A stretch of DNA of 64,000 nt from Deltaproteobacteria bacterium (GTDB taxonomy: Bacteria; Desulfobacterota; Desulfuromonadia; Desulfuromonadales; Geopsychrobacteraceae). The stretch lies in contig JAJRQI010000071.1 of assembly GCA_024280335.1 (NCBI GenBank), forward strand, positions 33,003 to 97,002, in the 5' to 3' direction. The notes under the pieces were generated by a model. That model saw only the letters and a program-made list of their open reading frames with translations. It ran no database searches and was not told where the DNA came from. Below are positions 25,765 to 33,928 of this stretch, one piece after another. Each line of letters begins with the position of its first letter. Position 1 is the first letter of the stretch. The translations under genes were made by a program, and so were the position numbers.

Positions 25765-27579
25765 ATGACGACTTCCATAACGGTAGAAACCGACCCCCTG
25801 ACCACCTTACAGCAGGTTTTCGGTTACCAATCCTTTCGTCCGTTTCAGCAAGAGGTGGTCGCCGACCTGATCGCCGGCAACGATGCCTTTGTGCTGATGC
25901 CGACCGGTGGTGGAAAATCGCTCTGTTTTCAAATCCCGGCCCTGCATCGAACTGGCGTTGCGATCGTGGTTTCGCCGCTGATCTCATTGATGAAGGATCA
26001 GGTCGATGCACTGCGGGTCAACGGGGTGCGCGCCGCCTGTTATAATTCCTCGCTGGCTGCCGCAGAGGCACGACAGGTGTTGGCGCAACTGCACGCCGGG
26101 CAACTTGATCTGCTCTACGTCGCCCCGGAGCGGCTGCTCAGCGACGATTTTCTGGCTCGCTTGAGTGGTTTGCAGGTTGCTCTGTTTGCTATCGACGAAG
26201 CCCACTGCGTCTCCCAGTGGGGGCACGATTTCCGCCCCGAGTATGTCCAGCTCGGCCGCTTGCGTGAGCTGTTCCCGCAAGTCCCGCTGGTCGCCCTGAC
26301 CGCCACTGCTGAAAAACAGACGCGGCTCGATATTCTGCAACGCTTACAACTGCACAGTGCCCGTCAGGTGGTCGCCGGTTTCGATCGGCCGAATATCCGC
26401 TACACAGTGATCGACAAAGCCAAACCTTACCTGCAACTGAGCGCCTTTCTCGATGGCCGCAAGCAGGAGTCGGGCATCGTCTACTGTTTAAGTCGCAAGC
26501 GGGTCGAAGAGGTCGCGGCAAAGCTGCAACAGGACGGCATCAGCGCCGCTGCCTATCATGCGGGGCTGCCCGCTGAGCAACGACGCCAGGTGCAGGACGA
26601 CTTTTTGCGCGACGATCTGCAGGTGGTTATTGCAACCGTCGCCTTCGGCATGGGGATCGACAAGCCGAACGTACGTTTCGTCGTTCATTACGATCTGCCG
26701 AAAAATATCGAAAGCTACTATCAGGAGACCGGTCGGGCCGGGCGGGACGGGCTGCCGGCAGAAGCGTTGCTGCTGTTCGGCTACGGGGACATCGCCATCA
26801 GTCGTGGCCTGATCGAAAAGGGCGGCAACCCGGAGCAGAACCGGATCGAAATCCACAAACTGAACGCCATGGTCGCTTTTGCCGAATCCGGAACCTGCCG
26901 CAGGCGAGCGCTGCTCGGCTATTTTGCCGAAACCCTGCAAGAGGATTGCGGAAACTGCGATATCTGCCTCAATCCACCGGAGCGCTACGATGCCACCGAA
27001 GACGCGCGAAAAGCTCTTTCCTGCGTTTATCGGGTCGGACAGCGCTTCGGCATCGGCCATGTCATCGAGGTACTGCGCGGCTCCAAGGCGCAGCGGGTGC
27101 TCGATCTGCGCCACGAACAGCTGACCACTTACGGGATCGGTCGTGAACAAAGTCAGGATTACTGGAGCCATCTGTTGCGGCAGCTCATTCATCACGGCTA
27201 TCTGGAGCAGGATATCGCCAATTATTCGGTGTTGAAACTGACTGAGGCGGCGCGTCCGCTGTTGCGCGGTGAGACCGAGCTGATCATCACCAAACCGCGG
27301 GTAAAGCCGGGTAGAAAGAAGAAACCGGAACGGAAGATAGCCGGATTGGAATACGACCAGGAACTGTTCAATCTGCTGCGAGTGCTGCGTAAGCAGATCG
27401 CCGATCGTGACGGCGTGCCGCCCTACGTCGTCTTCGGTGACGCCAGTCTGGCCGAAATGGCCGCCAGCTTGCCGACTGACGATGAGGCCTTGCTGCAGAT
27501 CAACGGTGTCGGCCAAACCAAACTGCAACGTTACGGTGCCGAGTTTATCGCAGAAATCGTCGGTTTTTTGTGCCGCTAA
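25765..27579 (+). CDS. recQ: ATP-dependent DNA helicase RecQ
   Basis: 604 residues from ATG 25765. Helicase motifs: LMPTGGGKSLCFQIP, IDEAHCVSQWGHDFRPEY, LTATAEKQTR, GIDKPNVRFVVHYDLP, QETGRAGRDG. The RecQ zinc-binding motif follows (CRRRALLGYF and CGNCDIC), then a winged helix and a C-terminal HRDC domain (LFNLLRVLRKQIADRDGVPPYVVFGDASL). A 3'-5' helicase for recombination and fork repair. The gene begins right after the nuo terminator, and xth follows after 15 bases, so recQ-xth is likely a small DNA-repair operon. Confidence 0.97.
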   Translation: MTTSITVETDPLTTLQQVFGYQSFRPFQQEVVADLIAGNDAFVLMPTGGGKSLCFQIPALHRTGVAIVVSPLISLMKDQVDALRVNGVRAACYNSSLAAAEARQVLAQLHAGQLDLLYVAPERLLSDDFLARLSGLQVALFAIDEAHCVSQWGHDFRPEYVQLGRLRELFPQVPLVALTATAEKQTRLDILQRLQLHSARQVVAGFDRPNIRYTVIDKAKPYLQLSAFLDGRKQESGIVYCLSRKRVEEVAAKLQQDGISAAAYHAGLPAEQRRQVQDDFLRDDLQVVIATVAFGMGIDKPNVRFVVHYDLPKNIESYYQETGRAGRDGLPAEALLLFGYGDIAISRGLIEKGGNPEQNRIEIHKLNAMVAFAESGTCRRRALLGYFAETLQEDCGNCDICLNPPERYDATEDARKALSCVYRVGQRFGIGHVIEVLRGSKAQRVLDLRHEQLTTYGIGREQSQDYWSHLLRQLIHHGYLEQDIANYSVLKLTEAARPLLRGETELIITKPRVKPGRKKKPERKIAGLEYDQELFNLLRVLRKQIADRDGVPPYVVFGDASLAEMAASLPTDDEALLQINGVGQTKLQRYGAEFIAEIVGFLCR

Positions 27580-27594
27580 GCTAAGGAGTCCAGC

Positions 27595-28410
27595 ATGAAA
27601 ATCATCTCGTTTAACGTCAACGGTCTGCGCGCTCGAGCACACCAGATGCAGGCTCTGGTTGAGCAACACCGGCCGGATATCATCGCTCTTCAGGAGACCA
27701 AGGTTCACGACAGTGAATTTCCGTTGGAGATGATCGAAGCCTTAGGCTACCAGGTGATTCATCATGGCCAGAAGGGCCACTACGGGGTTGCCACCCTGTC
27801 GAAATTGGAGCCGATTGAGGTGCAAAAAGGCTTTCCCGACGAAGATCCGCAGCATCAACGCCGCCTGATTATCAGTCGTTACCAACTGACCGACGGCCGC
27901 AGCCTGCGTGTGGTCAACGGTTATTTTCCGCAAGGAGAAAGCCGCGATCATCCGCAAAAATTCCCCAATAAGCGGGCCTTTTACGCCAACCTGCAACGGT
28001 GGCTGGAAACGCAAGCCGACCCGAACGAACTGCTGCTGGTGCTGGGGGACATCAATATTTCTCAGCAGGACAGCGATATCGGCATCGGCGCCGACAACGC
28101 CAAGCGCTGGTTACGCACCGGCAAGTGCAGCTTTCTGCCGGAGGAGCGGCAATGGCTGGAAAACATCTGCGCCTGGGGATTGCGCGATACCTTCCGCAAG
28201 CACTACCCGGAGGTCACCGACCGCTTCAGCTGGTTCGACTATCGCTCCCGAGGCTTCAACGATGAGCCGAAGCGCGGCCTAAGAATCGATCAGATCATGG
28301 CCAGCCGGCCGCTCTATGACCTCTGCACTGCCAGCGGCATCGATTATCGGTTGCGCGGCATGGAGAAGCCGTCAGATCACTGCCCGATCTGGGCGGAGTT
28401 CGCACTGTAG
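27595..28410 (+). CDS. xth: Exodeoxyribonuclease III
   Basis: 271 residues of the EEP nuclease family: [21 protein letters not shown] (catalytic Glu), VLGDINIS (Asp/Asn), LRIDQIMAS and a final [10 protein letters not shown] (Asp-His). AP endonuclease and 3'-5' exonuclease in base-excision repair. CTAAGGAG precedes the ATG. Paired with recQ. Confidence 0.96.
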   Translation: MKIISFNVNGLRARAHQMQALVEQHRPDIIALQETKVHDSEFPLEMIEALGYQVIHHGQKGHYGVATLSKLEPIEVQKGFPDEDPQHQRRLIISRYQLTDGRSLRVVNGYFPQGESRDHPQKFPNKRAFYANLQRWLETQADPNELLLVLGDINISQQDSDIGIGADNAKRWLRTGKCSFLPEERQWLENICAWGLRDTFRKHYPEVTDRFSWFDYRSRGFNDEPKRGLRIDQIMASRPLYDLCTASGIDYRLRGMEKPSDHCPIWAEFAL

Positions 28411-28484
28411 GATGAATTCAGACATGAAAGCTGCGGATGAGTGGATTTGCAACTATTCAGCACAATCTGAACGGTCTGACAAAA

Positions 28485-28572
28485 ACGTCCGTCATCCCCG
28501 AATGATTCTATCGGGGATCCACAGCTTTAACGTCTGGATTCCCGATTACACCCTCGGGAATGACAGATTATT
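28485..28572. repeat. Palindromic REP-like repeat of the GTCATTCCCG family
   Basis: An approximately 80-base imperfect palindrome: GTCATCCCCGAAT at the left, ATCGGGGATCCA, then TGGATTCCCGAT and TCGGGAATGAC at the right. The same kind of unit occurs at 51372-51443. It marks the boundary between recQ-xth and the accessory island. Confidence 0.6.
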
Positions 28573-28619
28573 CTCATGCTGAATAGTTAGTGGTTTTTTT
28601 AAATTGAATCCTCCCTTGC

Positions 28620-29015
28620 TTAATACCAATCAGCAAGCATCAGCCCATCGACCCGAGCAAATTCACCGGTATTGTGCGTGACAAGAGTGTTTTGATTGGC
28701 AAGAGCTGTCCCTGCAATCAAGGTGTCAAGCGGTCCGATCGGTGCCCCCAGCTTTTCGAGCTGCACGCGAATAGCGGCCGATGCATCTGCTTCGCGCCTG
28801 CCGAAGGGGACGATATTGACCAGATCGAGAAGGGTCTCAAGCTGTTTTCTACGTTTGGCCGGAGATTTTGATTTTTGTAGACCGACTTCAAGTTCGTAGA
28901 TCACCAGCGTTGAAATGCCGATCTCTTGAGGTGAGTTCAGCAGCAGATTATCGGCAACCCGGCCCACTCCCTTGAAAAAATAGATGACAGTATTTGTGTC
29001 GAGAAGCCAGGTCAT
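28620..29015 (-). CDS. vapC: PIN-domain ribonuclease toxin, VapC family
   Basis: 131 residues. The PIN-domain acidic residues are visible: Asp6 in WLLDTNTVIYFFKG, Glu in VIYELEVGL near residue 42, Asp in GPLDTLIAGTAL near 98, and the terminal THNTGEFARVDGL. VapC toxins are Mg-dependent RNases that usually cut initiator tRNA or rRNA. Its start overlaps the antitoxin stop by four bases, the usual vapBC order. Confidence 0.93.
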   Translation of the reverse strand: MTWLLDTNTVIYFFKGVGRVADNLLLNSPQEIGISTLVIYELEVGLQKSKSPAKRRKQLETLLDLVNIVPFGRREADASAAIRVQLEKLGAPIGPLDTLIAGTALANQNTLVTHNTGEFARVDGLMLADWY

Positions 29016-29242
29016 AATACCTCTCGCGGCAGGTCTGTCCCCTCAGATTGCCGAATCTCTTCTTGCTCAGGAACATCTGACCACTCGCCAACCAATTCCC
29101 GAATTTCGTCCGGCCACTCTGTGGTCGTTTTCTTCTTGATCAAGCGCGCGATCCACTGACTTTTTGACAGCCCGGATTTGCTGACTTCCTTCCGCATTTT
29201 TTTATCGGTCTCATCGTCTAGATAAATTGTCACTTGGCCCAT
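29012..29242 (-). CDS. vapB: VapB-type antitoxin
   Basis: 76 residues, starting MGQVTIYLDDETDKKMRKEVSKSG, a ribbon-helix-helix N-terminus like CopG-type antitoxins. The start at 29242 has GGAG six bases upstream, better than the ATG at 29254. The C-terminal part (VGEWSDVPEQEEIRQ) would be the toxin-binding tail. The complex would repress its own promoter in 29243-29300. Confidence 0.85.
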   Translation of the reverse strand: MGQVTIYLDDETDKKMRKEVSKSGLSKSQWIARLIKKKTTTEWPDEIRELVGEWSDVPEQEEIRQSEGTDLPREVL

Positions 29243-29610
29243 GGCGGTCTCCATCCAAAAGAGAGGCGAAAAAGAAAGTAGACAAGTATACTTGGGAGTA
29301 TATGTGGTTGGCTTTAGATTGCAAGATAAACTAACTCAGCGACGCTGGTTGACCGGTGTATCACGCTCAGTTGATGACCGGTTCTGTCGGTTCCCCATCA
29401 CCAAGGGCCCAACGCCCGGTGCCTGTTCGATGTTTTACAATCGAGCAAAAATGTCCTATATTGCTATAACTATTTGATTTTTGGCTGCCATCGGAAGGTA
29501 AATAATTTCATGCAGGGTAGAAAGAAATTAATTTAACGATACTGTTTTGTAGATTCTGCAGGTTTGTTCCTTATTGAAATTGTTATAGAAAATGGTCATG
29601 GAGATTGAAG
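29243..29610. other. Gene-poor stretch between vapBC and the MNT gene
   Basis: About 370 bases holding the divergent vapBC and MNT upstream regions. It contains the first copy of a 42-base imperfect direct repeat (29440-29481). Short frames here have no family-like content. Confidence 0.5.
29440..29481 (+). repeat. Imperfect direct repeat, copy 1
   Basis: Begins ATCGAGCAAAAATGTCC and ends TATTTGATTTT; the second copy at 30046-30086 matches at most positions with one gap. It lies about 130 bases before the MNT gene. Confidence 0.6.
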
Positions 29611-29901
29611 ATGGAGCGACAACGAGCCATTGAGCTGTTAACTCTGAGCAAGACAGAGTTGCAATCTCTTTTCGGTGTCACGCACTTGGCACTGTTTGGC
29701 TCGACAGCTCGCGATACCGCTGATAGTGGCAGCGATGTGGATGTCCTGGTCGCCTTTGATGGTGCTGCGACATCAAAGCGGTATTTTGGCGTGCAGTTTT
29801 ATCTTGAAGACCTGATGGGTTGCCCGGTGGACCTGGTGACAGAAAAAGCGTTGCGTCCAGAATTGCGTCCCTATATTGAGCAGGAGCGGGTTTATGTCTG
29901 A
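29611..29901 (+). CDS. Minimal nucleotidyltransferase (MNT/MntA-like antitoxin)
   Basis: 96 residues from ATG 29611 (GGAG eight bases upstream). The nucleotidyltransferase signature GSTARDTADSGSDVDVLVAF gives GS followed by DxD (SDVD), and DLVTEKALRPELRPYI is the family's usual end. In HEPN/MNT pairs such as HepT-MntA, this protein adenylylates and inactivates the HEPN RNase. Its partner here is truncated (29894-29971). Confidence 0.9.
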   Translation: MERQRAIELLTLSKTELQSLFGVTHLALFGSTARDTADSGSDVDVLVAFDGAATSKRYFGVQFYLEDLMGCPVDLVTEKALRPELRPYIEQERVYV

Positions 29902-29971
29902 TCCCGCCAACCGTGAATGGCGTTTTTATCTCGATGATATGATCGATTTCTCTGGCAAGGTGCTTACTTAG
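29894..29971 (+). pseudogene. Truncated HEPN toxin (HepT-like) remnant
   Basis: Overlaps the MNT stop and reads MSDPANREWRFYLDDMIDF, matching the usual N-terminus of HepT proteins, but stops after 25 codons at TAG 29969-29971. The RX4-6H catalytic motif is absent and I see no continuation downstream in any frame. The toxin is therefore dead, leaving a solitary antitoxin. Confidence 0.7.
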
Positions 29972-30045
29972 TATCAAGGATAAAGTCAGATTGGACCTGT
30001 TTTTGCCTTTTACTGCTACCTGCTACTGACCCGCATCATTTTACC

Positions 30046-30086
30046 ATCGAGCAAAAGTATCCTATATCCTCAAATTATTTGATTTT
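30046..30086 (+). repeat. Imperfect direct repeat, copy 2
   Basis: Starts ATCGAGCAAAAGTATCC and ends TATTTGATTTT, matching 29440-29481. It is about 140 bases before the methyltransferase start at 30228. Confidence 0.6.
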
Positions 30087-30227
30087 ATTGGGAGGGCGAT
30101 GTGGGTTGGAGAAGCGAAGATAGCTTAATGGATTGATGTTCGTCTGTGTCGGTGTTTGCTGCGAATTGTCAGCAGTAAAATGTGTTTTTAAACAGGTAAC
30201 TCTGACTGAATATGGGAAGCAGCCACC

Positions 30228-30809
30228 GTGAAGGATTATTATGATATCTATGCACAGAACTATTTCGACTCGACAGTGCACATCGATCCGTCATCATTTC
30301 TGGCACCGTTAACCTCTTCGCTCAAACCGCCCGCGTCTGTTCTTGATATCGGATGTGGGTCTGGGCGGGATCTCCTTTGGTTGAAACAGCGAGGTTATAA
30401 AGTTACCGGCCTCGAACGCTCTCCCAGACTCGCTACGTTGGCTAAAGGACACGCCGGATGTCGAGTGATAGCGGGAGATTTCTTGACCTACGATTTTTCC
30501 TTACTCAGCTTTGACGCATTAATTCTGATTGGTGCTCTTGTTCACCTTGAACGCGAATTACTCCCCCAAGTATTGGAAAGCATGTCTCGGGCTCTAAGCG
30601 AAGACGGGCTGCTTTTTCTCACCCTGAAGGAGGGGTGCGAAATTCAACTTGGCAGCGATGGTCGCTCTTTTACTCTCTGGCAGCAGCCGGACGTCGAATC
30701 GGTTTTTTCCGTGTCCGGTTTACGGGTCGAGCATTTCTCCCGTCAGACTTCAAGGCTCAGAAAAACCGATATCTGGCTTAGTTATTTGCTGCGTTTTCTG
30801 CCGGTTTAA
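30228..30809 (+). CDS. Class I SAM-dependent methyltransferase, partner of the nuclease-helicase-S24 protein
   Basis: 193 residues from a GTG start (GGGAAGC upstream). Motif I VLDIGCGSGRDLLWL near residue 38, then VTGLERSPRLA, and the GDFLTYDF, LILIGALVHLE and LLFLTLKEG segments of the Methyltransf_11/25 fold. No DNA-methylase NPPY/DPPY motif is seen, so it is more like small-molecule, RNA or protein methyltransferases. Its stop is two bases before the 1038-residue helicase start, so the pair is almost certainly one transcriptional and functional unit. Confidence 0.85.
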   Translation: MKDYYDIYAQNYFDSTVHIDPSSFLAPLTSSLKPPASVLDIGCGSGRDLLWLKQRGYKVTGLERSPRLATLAKGHAGCRVIAGDFLTYDFSLLSFDALILIGALVHLERELLPQVLESMSRALSEDGLLFLTLKEGCEIQLGSDGRSFTLWQQPDVESVFSVSGLRVEHFSRQTSRLRKTDIWLSYLLRFLPV

Positions 30810-30811
30810 AC

Positions 30812-33800
30812 ATGCCAGCGATTGAACTTACGCTTGCGGAACTCTTGTCTTCACTCGGGTTCTCTCAAGTTGAAACAGTTGAAACAGGCTTTATCTATGA
30901 CGATGGATGTGGTAGCTGCGTTGTTGTTGATGTCGGCATTTGCGAACTGAAAAATTTCCGCTACGTTGACTATACCCATCTGCAGAACAGCTTATTTTTT
31001 CGCTATGACCGGGTTCTCCGCTTTCTTTATCCCGCCGATGAGTCGACCAACTCCCTGCGTGAAGAGATCAATTTTTTTCTGTGCGGTGAGGACGATCCGG
31101 ACAAAATCCGCCGGTTCGGTCGCAACAGGTCAGAACAGGACATCGATCCGACCCGGCCGGAGGCGACCTTTGAAGACTGTTTTATCGAGGCCTTCGGCGA
31201 GCCCTGCCGGGGTGTCCTCTATCGCGAATTTCCATATGTCGACTGCTCTGGAAAAAACAGGTTTATCGACTACACACTGTTTACCAAGGAACAGAAATTT
31301 GCCATTGAACTTAACGGAGAATCCTTTCATCATCCAGCAATTATAGGCTCAGGGAAATACCGTTCCCAGCTGTTCAAGCAAAACTCACTTGCAGCTGATG
31401 GATTCAAGGTCTTTCGTTGGTCGTTGTATGGTATGCAAGATCGAGAGCGATTCATACAGGAGCTGAAGCTCTTTCTGGGGTCGCCAGACAGGTTCATCGA
31501 AAAACCCCACCTTAAAATTGACCGCCAACTGGCGACGATCAACCTGCATGAGCATCAGCAGGGTGCCCTGGAATACCTTGCGGAACAAAGGGGGACAGGC
31601 CGCAGAAATTTCCTCATTGTGCGCCCGACCGGAACCGGGAAGACCGAAATCTTCATCAAGGATATTGAGAATCTGAAACGGGCGACTCCCGAACTCAGGG
31701 CGCTGATTTTGGTGCCGAGCAGAAAGCTGCGCAGCCAGACGATATCACGCCTGAAACTGCGAGCACCGGACTTGCAGCCCGTCATTGGTGATGATATTTT
31801 CGGCAACTGCGAGGTTGCGGTTCAGACCTACGCCTTTTTGCACCGGCATTATTTTAAACTTGCACAGGATGCTTTTGACTACATCGTTGTCGACGAGGCT
31901 CACCATGCCGCAGCCTTTGGCTTACAGCGGGTTCTGGAACACTTCAACCCGCAGTATCTGCTGGGGCTCACCGCCACCCCGGAACGATTTGATCAACGAA
32001 AATTGGAAGACATTTTCGGGGAGTACGAATCGTCTCTGACCTTGCAGGCTGCAATCAACAATGGGTTGGTCCCACCGGTTCGTTGCTTTCGTATCCGGTC
32101 AAATATCGATATGACCGAGGTCCGTTTCAACGGCCGCGATTATATCAGAACAGACCTGCAACGGACCCTGCACGCTCCCTCCCGTGATCTGCTGATCGCC
32201 GAAACCCTGAAAAATTATTTCTCCGGCACTTTTGCCGACAAGCAGGGCGTGGTCTTCTGCGTTGACATTCAACATGCGCGCAGAATGGCAGACTGTCTGA
32301 CCCGACAGGGGATTTCTGCCCTGGCCGTCGATGGTCGCGACCGGCAGAAGGCGGATCGAGGGGTGCGGAAGTATATGGACGGGGGAATCCGTTTCCTCTG
32401 TGCCTGCGATCTCCTCACCGAAGGCTGGGATGCGCCACAGACAAGTATCCTGGTTATGGCCAGGCCGACCTTTTCCAAGGTCCTCTATACCCAGCAACTG
32501 GGGCGGGGCCTGCGTCATCATCCGGGCAAAGAGGCGCTTTATGTCCTGGACGTGGTAGATAATTACGGGGCAAAACTTCTCCCCATGTCGCTGCATGCCC
32601 TGCTCGGCGTCGATCGCTACTCCCCCTTCGCCGATGTCATCGATCCGGAAAACGCTGTCCCGCAAACGGAGATTGTCGTCCTTGACGGCCTCTACGAGGG
32701 ACTCCGGCGGATCGAACCGATCGATATCTTTACCTTTGAGCACCTGTACGGGGACTTCCTCAGTGAAGAACAGCTTGCCCGGGCACTCTTTGTCTCCACC
32801 GGCACGGTGAAAGCGTGGCTGCGCAAGGACAAAATCCAGGCCGATTATAGCCATCCCTTCGGCCGCTCAATCCTGCACTTTTTTGCTCCCGGCAAGGTCG
32901 ATGACATCCGACAACAGCTGGAGCTGTCAGAACATACGGAGGCAACCCGCAAACAGGATTTTCAAGCGTTCCTCGAAAAACGTGATTACACTTTCTCCTA
33001 CAAAATTATTTTTTTGCTAGCTTTTTTGAAACTGAAAAACAGTCGTCACGAAGTGCCGCTGCCCGGACTTATCGACCTGTACCAGAGTTTCTACCGGCAA
33101 TTATTGGATAAAAACGGTCAGTGCGAACGACCGCAATGCCCCTATAACAACCGGGATCTCTTGCTCGATCCAAAAGGACTGCAAAGGAGTCTGCTCAGCA
33201 ATCCCTTTGAAAAGTTTGAGCGTAAGCGTTTTTTTCATCACTGCAGGGATCTGAACTACATCGGCCTCGATTCGGTTCTGGCTAGAGAATTTAAGGCTGA
33301 AGATTATGGCAGCATGGTTCAGCGGATGGAGAACGACCTTAAGGATTATTACCGTAGACTGAATATCGACCTGAGCAGGGTGGATTACGCATTTCTCCTC
33401 TCCGATGATGAGGACGGTTTACCGAGCAGCGAAAAAATCGGTCTGATCGATGTGCCGGAGGAGTTGGAAAAATTCAGTACTGTGCTGCCGTTCTATCCTC
33501 TCGATATTGCCGCCGGAGCCTTTGTTGACTCGGCTCTGCCCGCTGAGCCTGAAGGCTGGGTGGCGATGGGCGGACTCTCCTCAAGAAAATCATTCGACCC
33601 ATCGATGTTTGTCGCCAGAATCCAGGGCAAGTCGATGGACCCTGCCATCCCCGACGGCAGCTATTGCCTGTTCACCACCAGAGTCGGCGGTACCAGACAG
33701 GGCAGGATCGTCCTTGCCCGCTATGACAGCCTGGCGGATCCGGAGACCGGAGCAGCCTTTACCGTCAAACGCTACACAAGTGAAAAGCGCGCCGATCAAG

Positions 33801-33928
33801 CCACGGAATGGGCCCATGAACGCATCATCTTGCGAGCGGAAAACCCTGAATATAAAGATATTATGGTCCCCGAAGATGAGTCCGAAAATTTTTCTATTGT
33901 AGCTTTCTTTGTGGAGGTTTTACGTTGA
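30812..33928 (+). CDS. Multidomain protein: nuclease-like domain, SF2 helicase, HTH and LexA/S24 peptidase
   Basis: 1038 residues. About 118-225: a Vsr/DUF559-like PD-(D/E)XK region (Asp153 in FIDYTLF, Glu166 in AIELNGESFHH, KQNSLAADGFKVFRW). About 245-590: SF2 helicase with RPTGTGKTE, VVDEAHHAA (361), LTATPERFD (386), LTEGWDAPQTS and QLGRGLRHHPG. About 648-690: MerR-like HTH (LARALFVSTGTVKAWLRKDKI). About 725-850: a helical domain with SYKIIFLLAFLKL and NPFEKF, similar in style to regions of other defence helicases. About 890-1036: a LexA/S24-type domain with Ala901-Gly902 (DIAAGAF), Ser941 (GKSMDP) and Lys986 (TVKRY). Each piece is recognisable; the whole combination is not a characterised protein I know. 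Probably anti-phage or DNA-damage-controlled defence. Directly coupled to the methyltransferase gene. Confidence 0.88.
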   Translation: MPAIELTLAELLSSLGFSQVETVETGFIYDDGCGSCVVVDVGICELKNFRYVDYTHLQNSLFFRYDRVLRFLYPADESTNSLREEINFFLCGEDDPDKIRRFGRNRSEQDIDPTRPEATFEDCFIEAFGEPCRGVLYREFPYVDCSGKNRFIDYTLFTKEQKFAIELNGESFHHPAIIGSGKYRSQLFKQNSLAADGFKVFRWSLYGMQDRERFIQELKLFLGSPDRFIEKPHLKIDRQLATINLHEHQQGALEYLAEQRGTGRRNFLIVRPTGTGKTEIFIKDIENLKRATPELRALILVPSRKLRSQTISRLKLRAPDLQPVIGDDIFGNCEVAVQTYAFLHRHYFKLAQDAFDYIVVDEAHHAAAFGLQRVLEHFNPQYLLGLTATPERFDQRKLEDIFGEYESSLTLQAAINNGLVPPVRCFRIRSNIDMTEVRFNGRDYIRTDLQRTLHAPSRDLLIAETLKNYFSGTFADKQGVVFCVDIQHARRMADCLTRQGISALAVDGRDRQKADRGVRKYMDGGIRFLCACDLLTEGWDAPQTSILVMARPTFSKVLYTQQLGRGLRHHPGKEALYVLDVVDNYGAKLLPMSLHALLGVDRYSPFADVIDPENAVPQTEIVVLDGLYEGLRRIEPIDIFTFEHLYGDFLSEEQLARALFVSTGTVKAWLRKDKIQADYSHPFGRSILHFFAPGKVDDIRQQLELSEHTEATRKQDFQAFLEKRDYTFSYKIIFLLAFLKLKNSRHEVPLPGLIDLYQSFYRQLLDKNGQCERPQCPYNNRDLLLDPKGLQRSLLSNPFEKFERKRFFHHCRDLNYIGLDSVLAREFKAEDYGSMVQRMENDLKDYYRRLNIDLSRVDYAFLLSDDEDGLPSSEKIGLIDVPEELEKFSTVLPFYPLDIAAGAFVDSALPAEPEGWVAMGGLSSRKSFDPSMFVARIQGKSMDPAIPDGSYCLFTTRVGGTRQGRIVLARYDSLADPETGAAFTVKRYTSEKRADQATEWAHERIILRAENPEYKDIMVPEDESENFSIVAFFVEVLR

